Both the position numbers and the translations under genes were made by a program. Under the pieces are notes generated by a model. The model searched no databases and was not told the DNA's origin. It saw only the letters and a list, made by a program, of their open reading frames with translations. DNA of 64,000 nucleotides from Caballeronia sp. SEWSISQ10-4 2 (lineage in GTDB: Bacteria > Pseudomonadota > Gammaproteobacteria > Burkholderiales > Burkholderiaceae): positions 1 to 64,000 of the forward strand of contig NZ_JALPRJ010000034.1 of the NCBI RefSeq assembly GCF_030464885.1, in the 5' to 3' direction. Below are positions 1 to 9,090 of the stretch, in pieces. Numbering within the stretch: the first letter of the stretch is position 1; each line of letters opens with the position of its first letter.

Positions 1-299
1 ACTGCCGCGCGGCGCAGTTGGCTCCCGGCAACGTGCCGATGAGGCTTTGTTGAGATAGGGTGAGAGGCGCTTGACGACCCCGAGCCGTCATTCGGACTTC
101 TGTCATCGCAAGGACGGCTTCAGGTGCGCAACGGACATTGATATCCTGCAGCCTTCGGGTCTCACCGTGTCATAAAATCCCAATATTATAGAAACTGGCA
201 ATACCAGAACCCGCTTGTAGAGGATCAACCTGGATAGCGTCAACTACGATGGCCGCCCGGACTTCATAATTGTCGCGCACCAATCAACCCCTACCTCGT
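1..299. other. intergenic stretch, no gene seen
   Basis: I see no convincing coding frame here. The first 100 bases share short blocks with 5277-5360: a GCGGCGCAG block followed about 50 bases later by AGGCGCTTGACG. This suggests two diverged copies of one old intergenic element. A 26-bp direct repeat copy lies at 170-195. Confidence 0.5.
170..195 (+). repeat. direct repeat copy 1 flanking the 300-842 gene
   Basis: A 26-bp segment begins CATAAAAT and ends ATAGAAACT. It matches 920-945 at 21 of 26 positions in the same orientation, and both ends are identical. The two copies bracket one gene. They could be recombination sites or the ends of a small mobile unit, but no recombinase lies between them. 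Confidence 0.5.
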
Positions 300-842
300 T
301 CAAGAGCTACTGCCCATAGCTTTCAAGATACGGTTTGCCCTTTCGAGTTTCTTCTCGTACCGACCCAACGTCCTCAGGATAGCGCTACGTCTTCGCTGCG
401 CGTTGTCGATCCCCTCAATGCGAGCATCGGCCTCAACGAATTTCAAATCACGCTCAAGCTTCACAATCCATTGATTGGTGTGCTCCTTGATTTCAGTTTG
501 CTCGCGCCGTTCTTGTTCGAAACGCAATTGCGCTCGAAGGAACAGTGCCGATGCAACGATCCCTCCACCAGCGGCGTAGATCACCACGTCGACTAGTTTG
601 TCAAAGAACGCGAGCACAGCATGATCAACCGAGAAGATGGGGATTTTTTGTATAAACCATGCGGGAAGGTTCTCAGTGTGATGAACCTGCGTTTGGATGA
701 AAAATCCCGACGCACATGTAAACAGCCCTACGGCGGCGATGCGAAACGGCGAACGGGCAACCCAAGCAAAGTCAAGAATCCCCCAAACCAGATTGCAACC
801 GATGAGAAGGAATGGCGCGAAGGTCATAAGGAACAACGACAT
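300..842 (-). CDS. hypothetical membrane protein with C-terminal coiled coil
   Basis: Family not recognised. The 180-residue product has three likely membrane segments (about residues 3-24, 33-51 and 84-105). They are followed by a charged, Glu/Arg/Lys-rich stretch from about 105 to 175 that reads as a cytoplasmic coiled coil. The ATG start is preceded by a GAAGAG-like ribosome site. The gene stands alone on the minus strand between two 26-bp direct repeats, with no operon partner. Its low-complexity-free, amphipathic C-terminus argues that it is real rather than a shadow ORF. The layout (membrane anchor plus coiled coil) is seen in many unrelated proteins, including phage-exclusion and transport accessory proteins, so no function is assigned. 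Confidence 0.6.
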   Translation of the reverse strand: MSLFLMTFAPFLLIGCNLVWGILDFAWVARSPFRIAAVGLFTCASGFFIQTQVHHTENLPAWFIQKIPIFSVDHAVLAFFDKLVDVVIYAAGGGIVASALFLRAQLRFEQERREQTEIKEHTNQWIVKLERDLKFVEADARIEGIDNAQRRRSAILRTLGRYEKKLERANRILKAMGSSS

Positions 843-1300
843 GGCTATAGCTCTTCATTATGTTGAGGTATAAGTGGCGCCTGGAGATCTAACCGCCCAC
901 TCGTCTTATCGTACTATTTCATAAAATTCCCGCACTATAGAAACTTGTTCGTCCCTTGCGTGAGGAAGGGATAGACCGGGAGGCATGGTTCGACGTCGAC
1001 ACCATGAGCGTTCAATCGATCGGTTGCGCAGAGCAGCGCAGGTGGAGCGACCGACACAAGTGGAAGGTACTTATTCGCCGATGCCGTTATTAGACATTCG
1101 CCGTCGACGAATGGCTGGTTTGCAGCGGGAAGTGGCGAAGCAAGGTCGATTGACCAACGTCAGCTTAGGCCGAATTGTGCTGAAGCCGAATCGGCGCCCG
1201 AATGTCCGCTTGCAGACTCGGCAAGACCCTTGAACGTCTATGTCGAAACAGCGGGCATCGGCGGCTCTTGGCCGGATTGTGTCCGATGCACGTGCGATCA
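843..1300. other. gene-poor region between hypothetical gene and methyltransferase remnant
   Basis: It contains the second direct repeat copy (920-945). The remaining sequence has only short Arg-rich frames on both strands, with composition typical of shadows. No RNA gene, terminator or IS end was recognised. Confidence 0.5.
920..945 (+). repeat. direct repeat copy 2 flanking the 300-842 gene
   Basis: This is the partner of 170-195 in the same orientation. The shared ends are CATAAAAT and ATAGAAACT, with a variable centre of about nine bases. The spacing between copies is 750 bp. Confidence 0.5.
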
Positions 1301-1930
1301 CTAGCAGCGTGCACGCACACAAATGAATGCTGGAGCTTTTGATAGCTCCGCGTGCAGAAGCTCCGACACCGCTTGCATCTCGGCGAGTGGTTGAGGTTCG
1401 ACGAAGCGATCCAATAGCCAGCCGCTTTCAGTCAATCCGTTGAGAATGTCGGAAAGAGGCCGACGGTAAGCCTGCACGTAAGGTTTCGGCTCACCAAAGC
1501 CTGACCAATATAGCCCGAAGCGAGAGGTCGTGAAGTATGTCCCTTCGCCACGGGTTCGTTCATCCATCCAGTCGCGCATAGTGGACGGCGACAATCAGCA
1601 AGTCCGGCGTAGCGACAATCATCTTGTCCGGTAGTTCGGAGTCGAAGGCGAGCGAGCACAGTATCTTGTCGAACGATTGCGCAGGAAGCCAGCCGAGCGG
1701 AGAAGCAAGGTCGCCTGTCACCACTTCGACCGTCAGTTGGGCGCATCGAAGGCGTGCAAGTTCGACCATCTGGGGTGTTACATCGACCGCGTGAACAGTT
1801 GCGCCGTTTTGCGCGAGATATTCGCTGCAAATGCCAGGACCACATCCCGCATCGAGAACATGCAAACCATTGACATCGCCTAGAAGCGACATCGTCGCAG
1901 GGCGCTCGTAGAGCGCATTCTGCCGACGGT
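1301..1930 (-). pseudogene. class I SAM-dependent methyltransferase, truncated and frameshifted
   Basis: The reading begins in the middle of a protein at about 1930 with NALYERPA and runs into the SAM-binding motif VLDAGCGPG, then the acidic end of strand 2 (HAVDVTPQM). The frame then changes near 1580: the upstream half ends at VAVHYARLDG, while the next frame carries MRDWMDERTRG and the family's C-terminal block (GFGEPKPYVQAYRRPLSD, then FICVRARC). In relatives the region reads VHHPMRDW, so a few bases appear lost at about 1577-1586. The N-terminus is missing because unrelated coding sequence of a patatin-like gene starts on the other strand at the same place. Substrate unknown; not expected to be active. 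Confidence 0.75.
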
Positions 1931-3994
1931 CCGCTCCACACCGAAAACATCCTGCCTTGGATCATTGTCTCGGGGTTCCTGTTCGGCTGCGTGTCGGCGA
2001 TGATGCCGGCGCACATCTCGAATGCGCCCTATGAGCCTCCCGTGGGCGTGGAGCGTCACGATACCGCCGGCGTGAGCACCGAGCCCTTCTGGACGCGCTT
2101 TTTCAAGCGATTCGCCATCATCGGTGCGGGCGTGGTCGCTGGCGGGATTGGCGGGGCATTGCTGTGGTGCGTGCATGCCGCCACCGAGGCCATGGTGAAA
2201 GGAGGCTCGTGGGACGGCACGCTATGGTTCGCCGTCTCGATCGCGCCGTTCCTGATCCTCGGCGCACTCTCGCTCATCATCGTCCTGCACCTCGGACTGG
2301 TGGGTCGCATCTTCGAGTACGAAGTGCAGGAGTGGTGGGCCCGCTACGGCGGCTGGTTGATTGCACTGACCGTGTTCGTTGGCGGGACTTTTACGGCCGG
2401 CGTCTATGGCGCCGCGCTGGTGGAGTATGGCGGAGCCTGGCTGAAGCACGCCGGCGGTGTCGCTTGGCTCGCGACTTCGCTTTGGGGCGTGGTCAAGGGG
2501 GCGTCATCCAAGACGAGCGGCGAGCGTGCCTCGTGGACCGAGCGTGCGCTTGTCGTTGTGCCGTATATATTCATCGTCGGTCTGATGATTACGCTCTCGT
2601 ACGGCATATACCAGTTCTCACCGCGTGGTCAAGAGGCAGCCGGTGCATGCTCGGCGAAAGCCGGCAACGATACACACTTCGCGGCTGTCTTCACTGCGGT
2701 GCTGCATGACATGGCAAGTCAGACCGACCGCACGCTCTCGAGCGCGCCCTGGGTGTACGAGACCTGCGCTCTTTTCCTCGGATTGCTGCTCGCGTGTTGC
2801 GTGCTAGCCTGGCGAGTCGATGTCAATCTCTTTTCGCTGAACAACTTCTACCGGAATCGCCTGACACGCTGCTACTTGGGCGCGCCTCGTGTCGCGCTGG
2901 GGGTTTGTGAACCGCATCCTTTCACGGGCTTCGACATGGCCGACGATATCCCGCTCGACCAGCTTGCCGCACGCGTGATGCCCCCCGGCCAGAACGGGAC
3001 ATTCGCCCAGCGTCCGTATCACGTCATCAATACGACGCTCAACATTACTTCCGGCGAGAATCTGGCGTGGCAGCAGCGCAAGGCCGCGTCCTTCTTCTTT
3101 TCTCCGCTCTTTTGTGGATTCCTGCTGCCGCCCGCCTATGCCGACAACGGAAAAGCGGGACAGTTTGTGAAGACCGGCGAGTACATGCGACGCACACGCG
3201 GCATTGGGACCGCACGCGACGTTGGGCCAATGCTTGGCGGCGCCGTCGCAATCTCGGGCGCTGCCGCAAGCCCGAACTGGGGATTTCATACCGATCCCGG
3301 CGTGGCTTTCCTGCTCACGCTGTTCAACGTGCGACTCGGACGCTGGTGTCCCAACCCGGCGCGGTCCAAAGCGCCGTCGACGCCCACGTTCGGCGGCAGG
3401 CTCTATCTCAACGAACTGTTCGGAAACGCCAGTAGCCAATCGGAATACGTCTACTTGTCCGACGGTGGCCACTTCGACAATCTTGGCCTCTACGAACTGG
3501 TCCGCAGACGCGTGCGGGTGGCCGTTGTCTGCGATTGCGGCGAAGATCCGCCGCTGCAGTTCGACGATCTCGCCGATACCATCCGCAAGTGCTCGTCCGA
3601 CTTCGGCGTGGACATTATCATCGACGTGGATAAGTTACGGCATGTGGCCGGCGACAAACAACCGCCGCACAGCCACGCTCATGTCGTGGAGGGGATCATC
3701 CGCTACCCGAAGACGACGGGGGCGGACGGAAACTCGGAGGCATTCCAGGGCACGCTGATCCTCGTCAAGCCGACGCTGACGAAAGACATCGCGAACGCGT
3801 CCGACCTCATCAACTATGCGCTCTCGAAACCTGCATTTCCTCAGCAGACTACGCTCGATCAGTGGTTCGACGAAGCGCAATTCGAAAGCTATCGCAAGCT
3901 CGGCTATCTTATTGGATGTCAGCTCCAGCAGACCCCTTTCGAGCCCGGTGTAGCACTCGGCACCCTTCTGCAAAACAGCACGGGCATCCAGTAG
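1931..3994 (+). pseudogene. patatin-like phospholipase family membrane protein, 5'-truncated
   Basis: An open frame from a GTG at 1991 gives 667 residues. In-frame sequence upstream (from about 1931, PLHTENILPWIIV) already encodes a membrane segment and has no start codon, so the 5' part is lost at the junction with the methyltransferase remnant. Several hydrophobic segments follow (roughly residues 40-60, 80-105, 118-150, 190-210 and 255-275 from the GTG). The C-terminal half carries SDGGHFDNLGLYEL, the Asp-containing DGG motif of patatin-like serine hydrolases. The glycine-rich oxyanion loop and the GxSxG nucleophile, which lie N-terminal in this family, are not present. Hydrolase activity is therefore unlikely, although a truncated protein could still be translated. 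Confidence 0.65.
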
Positions 3995-4152
3995 TTGGGA
4001 ATTCTCCAACACCACAGCTATGGCCATTACGTTACCCGGTCGCACTGTCGCCCACCATGAGCTTAATTTGTCCAACCCACCGGTTTGGTATATGGATCGT
4101 GTGCACGAGCCCCGAGCATAAATTGGGGCGTCCGCAAACCAGCGCTCCGAGG

Positions 4153-4566
4153 GGCGCGTCTGCAGACGTACTCGTAGTCCGCGCTTTCATCGGCGTCCTG
4201 AAATCACCCCCAACAGCTCACGTCATAAACGAGGATCACCTGAAAATTCGCGTTGCCACTTTCGACGTCTTTGATCAACTGCTGGAGTGCCCGACGCCCG
4301 TCGATGCGCAAACCACTTTTGCCTTCATCGGCGTAGGTCTGAATTATTTCGAGACCACGTCGCATGGCGTAGTCGCGAATTTTGTCACGCTGGTTCTCCG
4401 TGGAGTACCGCTGGTGCTCAGTGGACATCCGAACATATTCGGCTGCTAGCACCGCGAGAACCTGCGGGACATGTACATCGCCTGTTTGATCGAGTGACAC
4501 GGTCGTACGCCCAGCCAGTGTCGGATTCTCGCTCCGCGGACTCGCGTGCGCGGCAGGGCCGGGCAA
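4153..4566 (-). pseudogene. serine recombinase (resolvase/invertase) N-terminal remnant
   Basis: The frame carries the start of a serine-recombinase catalytic domain: AAEYVRMSTEHQ, with the nucleophilic Ser after RM, then STENQRDKIRDYA and YADEGKSGLRIDGR. It reaches VYDVSCWG and stops at a TGA at 4204-4206. Translation past the stop continues family-like for about 17 codons (FQDADESADYEYVC), so the stop is probably a nonsense change where relatives have Arg. After about 4153 similarity is lost and the large C-terminal half is absent. The real start is uncertain; the fold begins near 4446. It is the remnant of a mobile element, not functional. Confidence 0.8.
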
Positions 4567-5741
4567 CGTATGCCCTTACCTGGACGCTGGTCACTAAAGT
4601 CCAGCGGCAGCGTCTGATTGGGAGCGTGTATAAGGCAAAGGTAGCAGCCCAGACGCCGATGTTCCAGCGGGGTGCTAGAGGAATAGTGCGTTTGATCGCG
4701 CCGTGGTCTACGATGTGATTCAGATACCCGCTCTCCTGCGACAGCGCATCCGTATCCTCGCTCGGCGTCTACTGCCTTTAGGCGTCGAGTACCTCCTGCC
4801 GTAGGAGTTGTTCGTGCTCTGACAACCGATACTCGAGAGGTACCGGTTTCAGTCGCCGGGCATCTGATGCGTTCCTGGTCCGACGTGCCGCTCGCAGCAG
4901 CGAAAAGCGATTGCGGTCGGCGCTGCAAGGAGCGGGTGATCCAGTCCAATTAATTCGTGGCACGAATCCGCTCAGTCCACCTATTTTCGTTCGGGCTGCG
5001 CATGCATGGTGACCGAAAACGTTAGCAAGTTATTGATTGATAGGACGGCGCAGTCCAACGAATTCAGTGCCTTCGCAGTTTGCGCAGGTAAACGGAATTG
5101 GCCGGATTCGCGCGCGGTTAGCTAGACTCGAGAGCACGGAATTGACGGGACTGCCGCGAAAGCTCGGAGTTCTAACGAACGCCGCGCCGGCCTACGACAG
5201 ATAGCGCGCGCGGGCGCCCCCCGTGCGCTGTCCCGTCAGTAGGCCGCAATATGCCTGTCACCAGTCGCAGCACGCCGCGGCGCAGCCGGCACCGGGCACG
5301 TGCACCGATGAACGATCGTTCCGAGAAGGCGACAGGCGCTTGACGTTTACCGGTCATCGGAGCCGTTGTGCCGGTCGGCACATCGTCGGCCGGAACGGCT
5401 CTTTGGCGACGTCTCCCGATTATCCGGAGCCTCCTTGAATCCGGGCATTGCCCCTTGATCGGAAACCACTGTCTCTCAATCTCGACGTCTTGGTCAGGCA
5501 GAACAACACCCGCCTGAACGAGCTCGCCTTGTACTGCCATGATGATCCTTTGTATGTGCGATGGCGCGCAGAAGAATTCTGACACGGGTTCATAGTTGTT
5601 TTGGTCGTCTTGATATGAGGTGTGTGACCTGCGTAATCCCGGCATCAAATTCGCTATATCGATAGGTTCATCAGGATTGCTGCTTGCGGGCTGTGCCGGG
5701 ACGCGTGAGGCATCGCTCGCGTAGAGGGTTTCAAGCGAACA
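4567..5741. other. degenerate accessory DNA, no intact gene
   Basis: About 1.2 kb with frames on both strands but no recognised family. Positions 5277-5360 resemble the first 100 bases of the window. On the minus strand an open frame (5172-5786) includes a plausible but unrecognised stretch around MAVQGELVQAGVVL near 5480-5540. Its C-terminal half is Arg-rich and looks like a shadow. I call this region recombined junk between the recombinase remnant and the kinase gene. Confidence 0.45.
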
Positions 5742-7412
5742 ATGGTCATCATTCGGGGCAATTCCAGGTTTAGGCTCTTCCTGCACACCGGGCTTGTGGC
5801 ATTGGCGTACTACGCAGGCGCAAAAGTAGGACTTGCTTATGCGATAGTGGGCGGCGCAGTGTCTCTGGTGTGGCCCTCCAGCGGCATCGCCCTTGTTGCG
5901 CTGCTCGCTCTGGGCTTCGAAGTTGCCCCCGGAATCGTCATTGGGTCCTTCCTGGCCAATGTGTCGGTGGGCGTGCCCTTGCCAGTGGCCGCAGTGATTA
6001 GCGCCGGCGGTACAGCTGCAGCCTTGACGGCAGCAATACTGTTGAATCGCCTAGCCCGATTCCAGATCACCCTCGACCGCATCAAGGACGTATTAGCCCT
6101 CATCGTCCTGGCTGCGGTGCTCAGCACGGCAGTGAGTGCGCTGATCGGCACGACCGCCTTAGTCGGAGGGGGCCGGGTGCCGGTCGCCGAGTACGGCGCT
6201 GCCTTTCTGAAATGGTGGCTCGGTGACATGATGGGCGTGCTGGTGGTGGCTCCGCCCCTGCTCAGCTTGCTCGCGTATCCGAACCCCATCCGCTCGGCGC
6301 AGCAGGCCGTGGAGGCGTGCGGACTGACCATTGCGACCTTCTGGGTGAGCTACCTCATCTTCGGCGCCCCGCAACTTGCCGGACACGGCTACTATCCTGC
6401 AGCCTTGGCGATCTTTCCGTTCATTATCTGGGCGGCTCTGCGCTTTGATCACCTGGGCACCAGTCTCGCGACCTTGATGGTCTCGGTCGTGGCCATCTGG
6501 GGGACCACCCACGGCACGGGCCCCTTCGCCGCCAAATCTCCGGTGGATAGCCTCGTGAGGTGGTGCACCTTCGCGAACGTCGTGGCGGTGACCGGACTGC
6601 TGCTGGTGGCGGTACGTGCTCAGGAGCAGCGCGTCCATAGTCTGCTGCAGGCATCCCACATCGAATTGGAACGGCGCGTCCAAGAGCGAACCGAAGACCT
6701 GGAGAAGAAAAACAATGAACTCAAGGAGGAGATGGCGCGGCGCCGTCTGTTGGAAGGAGAACTGATCCAGGTCGGCGATCAACAGCAGAGACTCTTCGGC
6801 CGGGAACTGCATGACGGACTTGGGCAACACCTGACCAGCCTGGGTCTGTACTGCGCCGCCTTGAATCAGAAACTCCAGACGCAGGGCCACCCAGCCGCCG
6901 CCGACGCCACTATTATCGTCGGATTGGTGAAGCAGGCGTCCTTGATGACCCGCAGGATTGCCCATGGGCTGGACCCGGTCGCCATTGAATATGGTGGCCT
7001 TGCGGCCGCACTGCATGGGCTGGCGGAAACGGCTCGCACGCTGAGTGGCATAGACTGCATGCTCCGGATCGAGCCAGATGTGGACTTACTGGATCCGCCT
7101 ACTCAGATCAACCTGTACCGTGCCGCACAGGAAGCAGTTAACAACGCGCTGAAATATAGCGAAGGCCGCCACATTTGGATCGACTTGGGGCGCGTAGGCG
7201 GCTTGCAGACGCTTTCAATCAGTGACGACGGGGTGGGCGTCGGCCCGGAACAAATGGAGCGTGCCTCAGGACTGGGGCTCCAAAACCTGCGTCACCGGGC
7301 GAGCCTTCTGGGCGGCTCTTGCACGGTGGCCCGCAATGCTTTGGGTGGCACCACGGTCGCCATCAGCTATCCGATACCGGAGCACCCGGACCATGCACGG
7401 GAACTCGTCTAG
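5742..7412 (+). CDS. MASE1-domain sensor histidine kinase (HisKA_3 type)
   Basis: The 556-residue protein has an N-terminal MASE1-like integral membrane sensor (about residues 10-290, roughly eight hydrophobic segments, with the typical YYAGAKVGLAYA and WPSSG motifs). A coiled linker follows (about 300-345). The dimerisation/phosphoacceptor domain has His357 in RELHDGLGQ, characteristic of NarX/DegS-type kinases. The ATPase domain has an N box (AQEAVNNALKYSE), SDDGVGVG and GLGLQNLRHRA. It should autophosphorylate on His and pass phosphate to the regulator whose start overlaps its 3' end. The ligand of MASE1 is not known. There is no obvious Shine-Dalgarno site at the ATG, so the start is moderately uncertain. 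Confidence 0.88.
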   Translation: MVIIRGNSRFRLFLHTGLVALAYYAGAKVGLAYAIVGGAVSLVWPSSGIALVALLALGFEVAPGIVIGSFLANVSVGVPLPVAAVISAGGTAAALTAAILLNRLARFQITLDRIKDVLALIVLAAVLSTAVSALIGTTALVGGGRVPVAEYGAAFLKWWLGDMMGVLVVAPPLLSLLAYPNPIRSAQQAVEACGLTIATFWVSYLIFGAPQLAGHGYYPAALAIFPFIIWAALRFDHLGTSLATLMVSVVAIWGTTHGTGPFAAKSPVDSLVRWCTFANVVAVTGLLLVAVRAQEQRVHSLLQASHIELERRVQERTEDLEKKNNELKEEMARRRLLEGELIQVGDQQQRLFGRELHDGLGQHLTSLGLYCAALNQKLQTQGHPAAADATIIVGLVKQASLMTRRIAHGLDPVAIEYGGLAAALHGLAETARTLSGIDCMLRIEPDVDLLDPPTQINLYRAAQEAVNNALKYSEGRHIWIDLGRVGGLQTLSISDDGVGVGPEQMERASGLGLQNLRHRASLLGGSCTVARNALGGTTVAISYPIPEHPDHARELV

Positions 7413-8058
7413 CCCAAGCCGCGCAACTCAAATCCTGATCGTGGATGACCACCCCATCATCCGGGAGGGGATGACGCACTTGCTGAATCTGCAAGAGGAT
7501 CTGCACGTCTGCTGTGCGGCCGGCAGCGCCGAAGAAGCCCTGGCGGCGATGGCCTGCCAGCCCGACATGGCCATTGTCGACATCAGTCTGCAATCGGACT
7601 CCGGCCTGGATCTTGTCAAGACCCTCCGCCACCGCTATCCAAATTTGGCAATCCTCGTGCTCAGCATGCATGACGAAAACCTGTTTGCCGAACGAGCATT
7701 ACGGTCCGGGGCAAACGGGTATCTGATGAAACTCGAGGCCACAGAACATGTCGTGAGCGCCATCCGCGAAGTGCTGGCAGGCAATATTTATTTGAGCGCC
7801 GCCATGCATGAAAAGCTGGCGCGCGCCCTTGCGGGTCCCCAAAAAATGCCGGCGGGCCCAATTGCGAGCCTTTCGGAACGGGAATTCGAGGTCCTGCACC
7901 TGATCGGACTCGGCTTTAGTACCCGCGAAATCGCCGCGAAACTGAATCGGAGCGTCAAGACCATCGAGGCGCACCGGGCCAACATTAAGGAAAAGCTGAA
8001 TATCCGTAGCGGCAACGAGCTGATGCGCTTCGCCATTCAGTGGATCGAGAGCCAATAG
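7393..8058 (+). CDS. LuxR/FixJ (NarL-type) two-component response regulator
   Basis: A 221-residue regulator. The receiver domain spans about residues 12-128, with acidic residues Asp18-Asp19, phosphoacceptor Asp63 in AIVDIS and the conserved Lys near 113 (GYLMKLEA). A LuxR-type helix-turn-helix follows at about 155-215 (LSEREFEVLHLIGLGFSTREIA, KTIEAHRANIKEKL). I chose the ATG at 7393, inside the kinase gene. This gives a 20-base overlap and a normal N-terminus; an upstream in-frame start at 7222 would add about 57 residues encoded by kinase sequence. The overlap implies translational coupling and a cognate pair. Targets are unknown. Confidence 0.9.
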   Translation: MHGNSSSPSRATQILIVDDHPIIREGMTHLLNLQEDLHVCCAAGSAEEALAAMACQPDMAIVDISLQSDSGLDLVKTLRHRYPNLAILVLSMHDENLFAERALRSGANGYLMKLEATEHVVSAIREVLAGNIYLSAAMHEKLARALAGPQKMPAGPIASLSEREFEVLHLIGLGFSTREIAAKLNRSVKTIEAHRANIKEKLNIRSGNELMRFAIQWIESQ

Positions 8059-8677
8059 GACGGAGCCCGGTCGTTGAATCAGGCAATCCCTTAGCCTCGT
8101 TTAGGACAAGTGCCTTATTCACGCGCATGCGGTCAGCGCATACAGTGCGGTGGTACCTGTCGACGTGCCGCAACACGTGGACGGGCTGGGCCGTCGAAAC
8201 CCAGCAATCCCACGAGGATCGCTGCCATGAACACCAATATCCATTGAACCGTTGTAGTTCTGAATTCCGTACTGTCTTGGTCCTATGGATGGGCCGTGGA
8301 AAATAGGACTCGCCCATCCAGACAGAGCCTTGAGTTGGCTTGCGTGCGCTACGCCGACGTTCTGCTTACAGATCACAAAAATAATTCCAATATCGTTCCA
8401 ACTGGAACAACCAGCAGAACTTTCATAAACACCAAGAAAGTAAATTGCAGGGGATGAAGATAGATCCTGGTTGGATGCCTGGGTCCTATCCTGGGAGCGG
8501 TCGCGATACAAAAAAAGGAGATAACTCGCGGATAAAGGAAATTCTGCCCGGGTATTGCAAGAGCGTGCCGAGTCCTTGCAAGAACCTTCGATGCCTTTCG
8601 AAGCGGCACGAAAACCTGGCGCCAACTGCATGGTTCGATTGGCGTCGGGCATGTCATATACCATGCTGGAGGATATG
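8059..8677. other. 620-bp intergenic region with one possible minus-strand membrane peptide
   Basis: No ordinary gene is seen. On the minus strand, the frame 8277 to 8133 reads STEFRTTTVQWILVFMAAIL and then VGLLGFDG, which resembles a small membrane peptide. It lacks an ATG at the expected N-terminus. An internal ATG at 8228 would give 31 residues. A purine-rich run lies at 8511-8521 but no reading frame follows it convincingly. Confidence 0.35.
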
Positions 8678-8941
8678 ATGAAAACCCTGACTTTGATCCC
8701 TATTGCCGCATTGGCGTTGTGCACCACGCTGGCCTATGCGGGCGACGACGCTGGCACAGCGAGTACGGCAACCGGCAGCAACGCAGCGATGACCTCGGAC
8801 GCAGTCGGCGGCACGCCCGAGGGCAGTAGCATGAGCGGTGCCCATGTTGGCAAGACTCGCGCGGATGTCTATCAGGAATTGCAACGCGCCCAGAAGGACG
8901 GCACGTTGGATCGCTTGAACGTGCTCTACGGCGGGCAGTGA
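8678..8941 (+). CDS. DUF4148 domain small exported protein
   Basis: An 87-residue protein. It has a clear signal peptide (MKTLTLIPIAALALCTTLAYA, cleavage after AYA) and a short mature part ending in KTRADVYQELQRAQKDGT and LNVLYGG, the DUF4148 signature common in Burkholderiaceae periplasmic proteins of unknown role. The second ATG of the ATGATG pair (8678) was chosen. It lies five bases after a GGAGG at 8668-8672, while the first ATG is only two bases away. It is monocistronic. A second DUF4148 gene lies at 21055. Confidence 0.8.
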   Translation: MKTLTLIPIAALALCTTLAYAGDDAGTASTATGSNAAMTSDAVGGTPEGSSMSGAHVGKTRADVYQELQRAQKDGTLDRLNVLYGGQ

Positions 8942-9090
8942 GCAGATGCACGGGATGCCCGACCCTTTTTGCTCACCGCAATGCTGACTGTTGCCAATGG
9001 GTGAACTAGTTCTGGCATGACGGCTTTCACCCACTTTGTCGTGCTTCGCTGGTAGCTCAACGTGTGCGCGTCCGAATCGAAGGTGACCCG

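Noticed and set aside
985..1233. 82-codon plus-strand frame
   Set aside because: Arg-rich, no ribosome site, no family features; likely chance.
4446..4949. Minus-strand frame next to the resolvase remnant as a possible recombinase C-terminus
   Set aside because: No zinc-ribbon or recombinase motif could be found in any frame.
5172..5786. 204-codon minus-strand frame upstream of the kinase gene
   Set aside because: Part of it is protein-like, but the C-terminal half is Arg-rich, there is no ribosome site, and it overlaps the kinase start. Not enough to call a gene.
6159..7016. 285-codon minus-strand frame over the histidine kinase
   Set aside because: Antisense to the conserved HisKA and MASE1 coding sequence; no family features.
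7222..8058. Longer version of the LuxR-type regulator starting inside the kinase gene
   Set aside because: The extra 57 residues come from out-of-frame kinase sequence and have no receiver-domain features; the ATG at 7393 gives a normal N-terminus.
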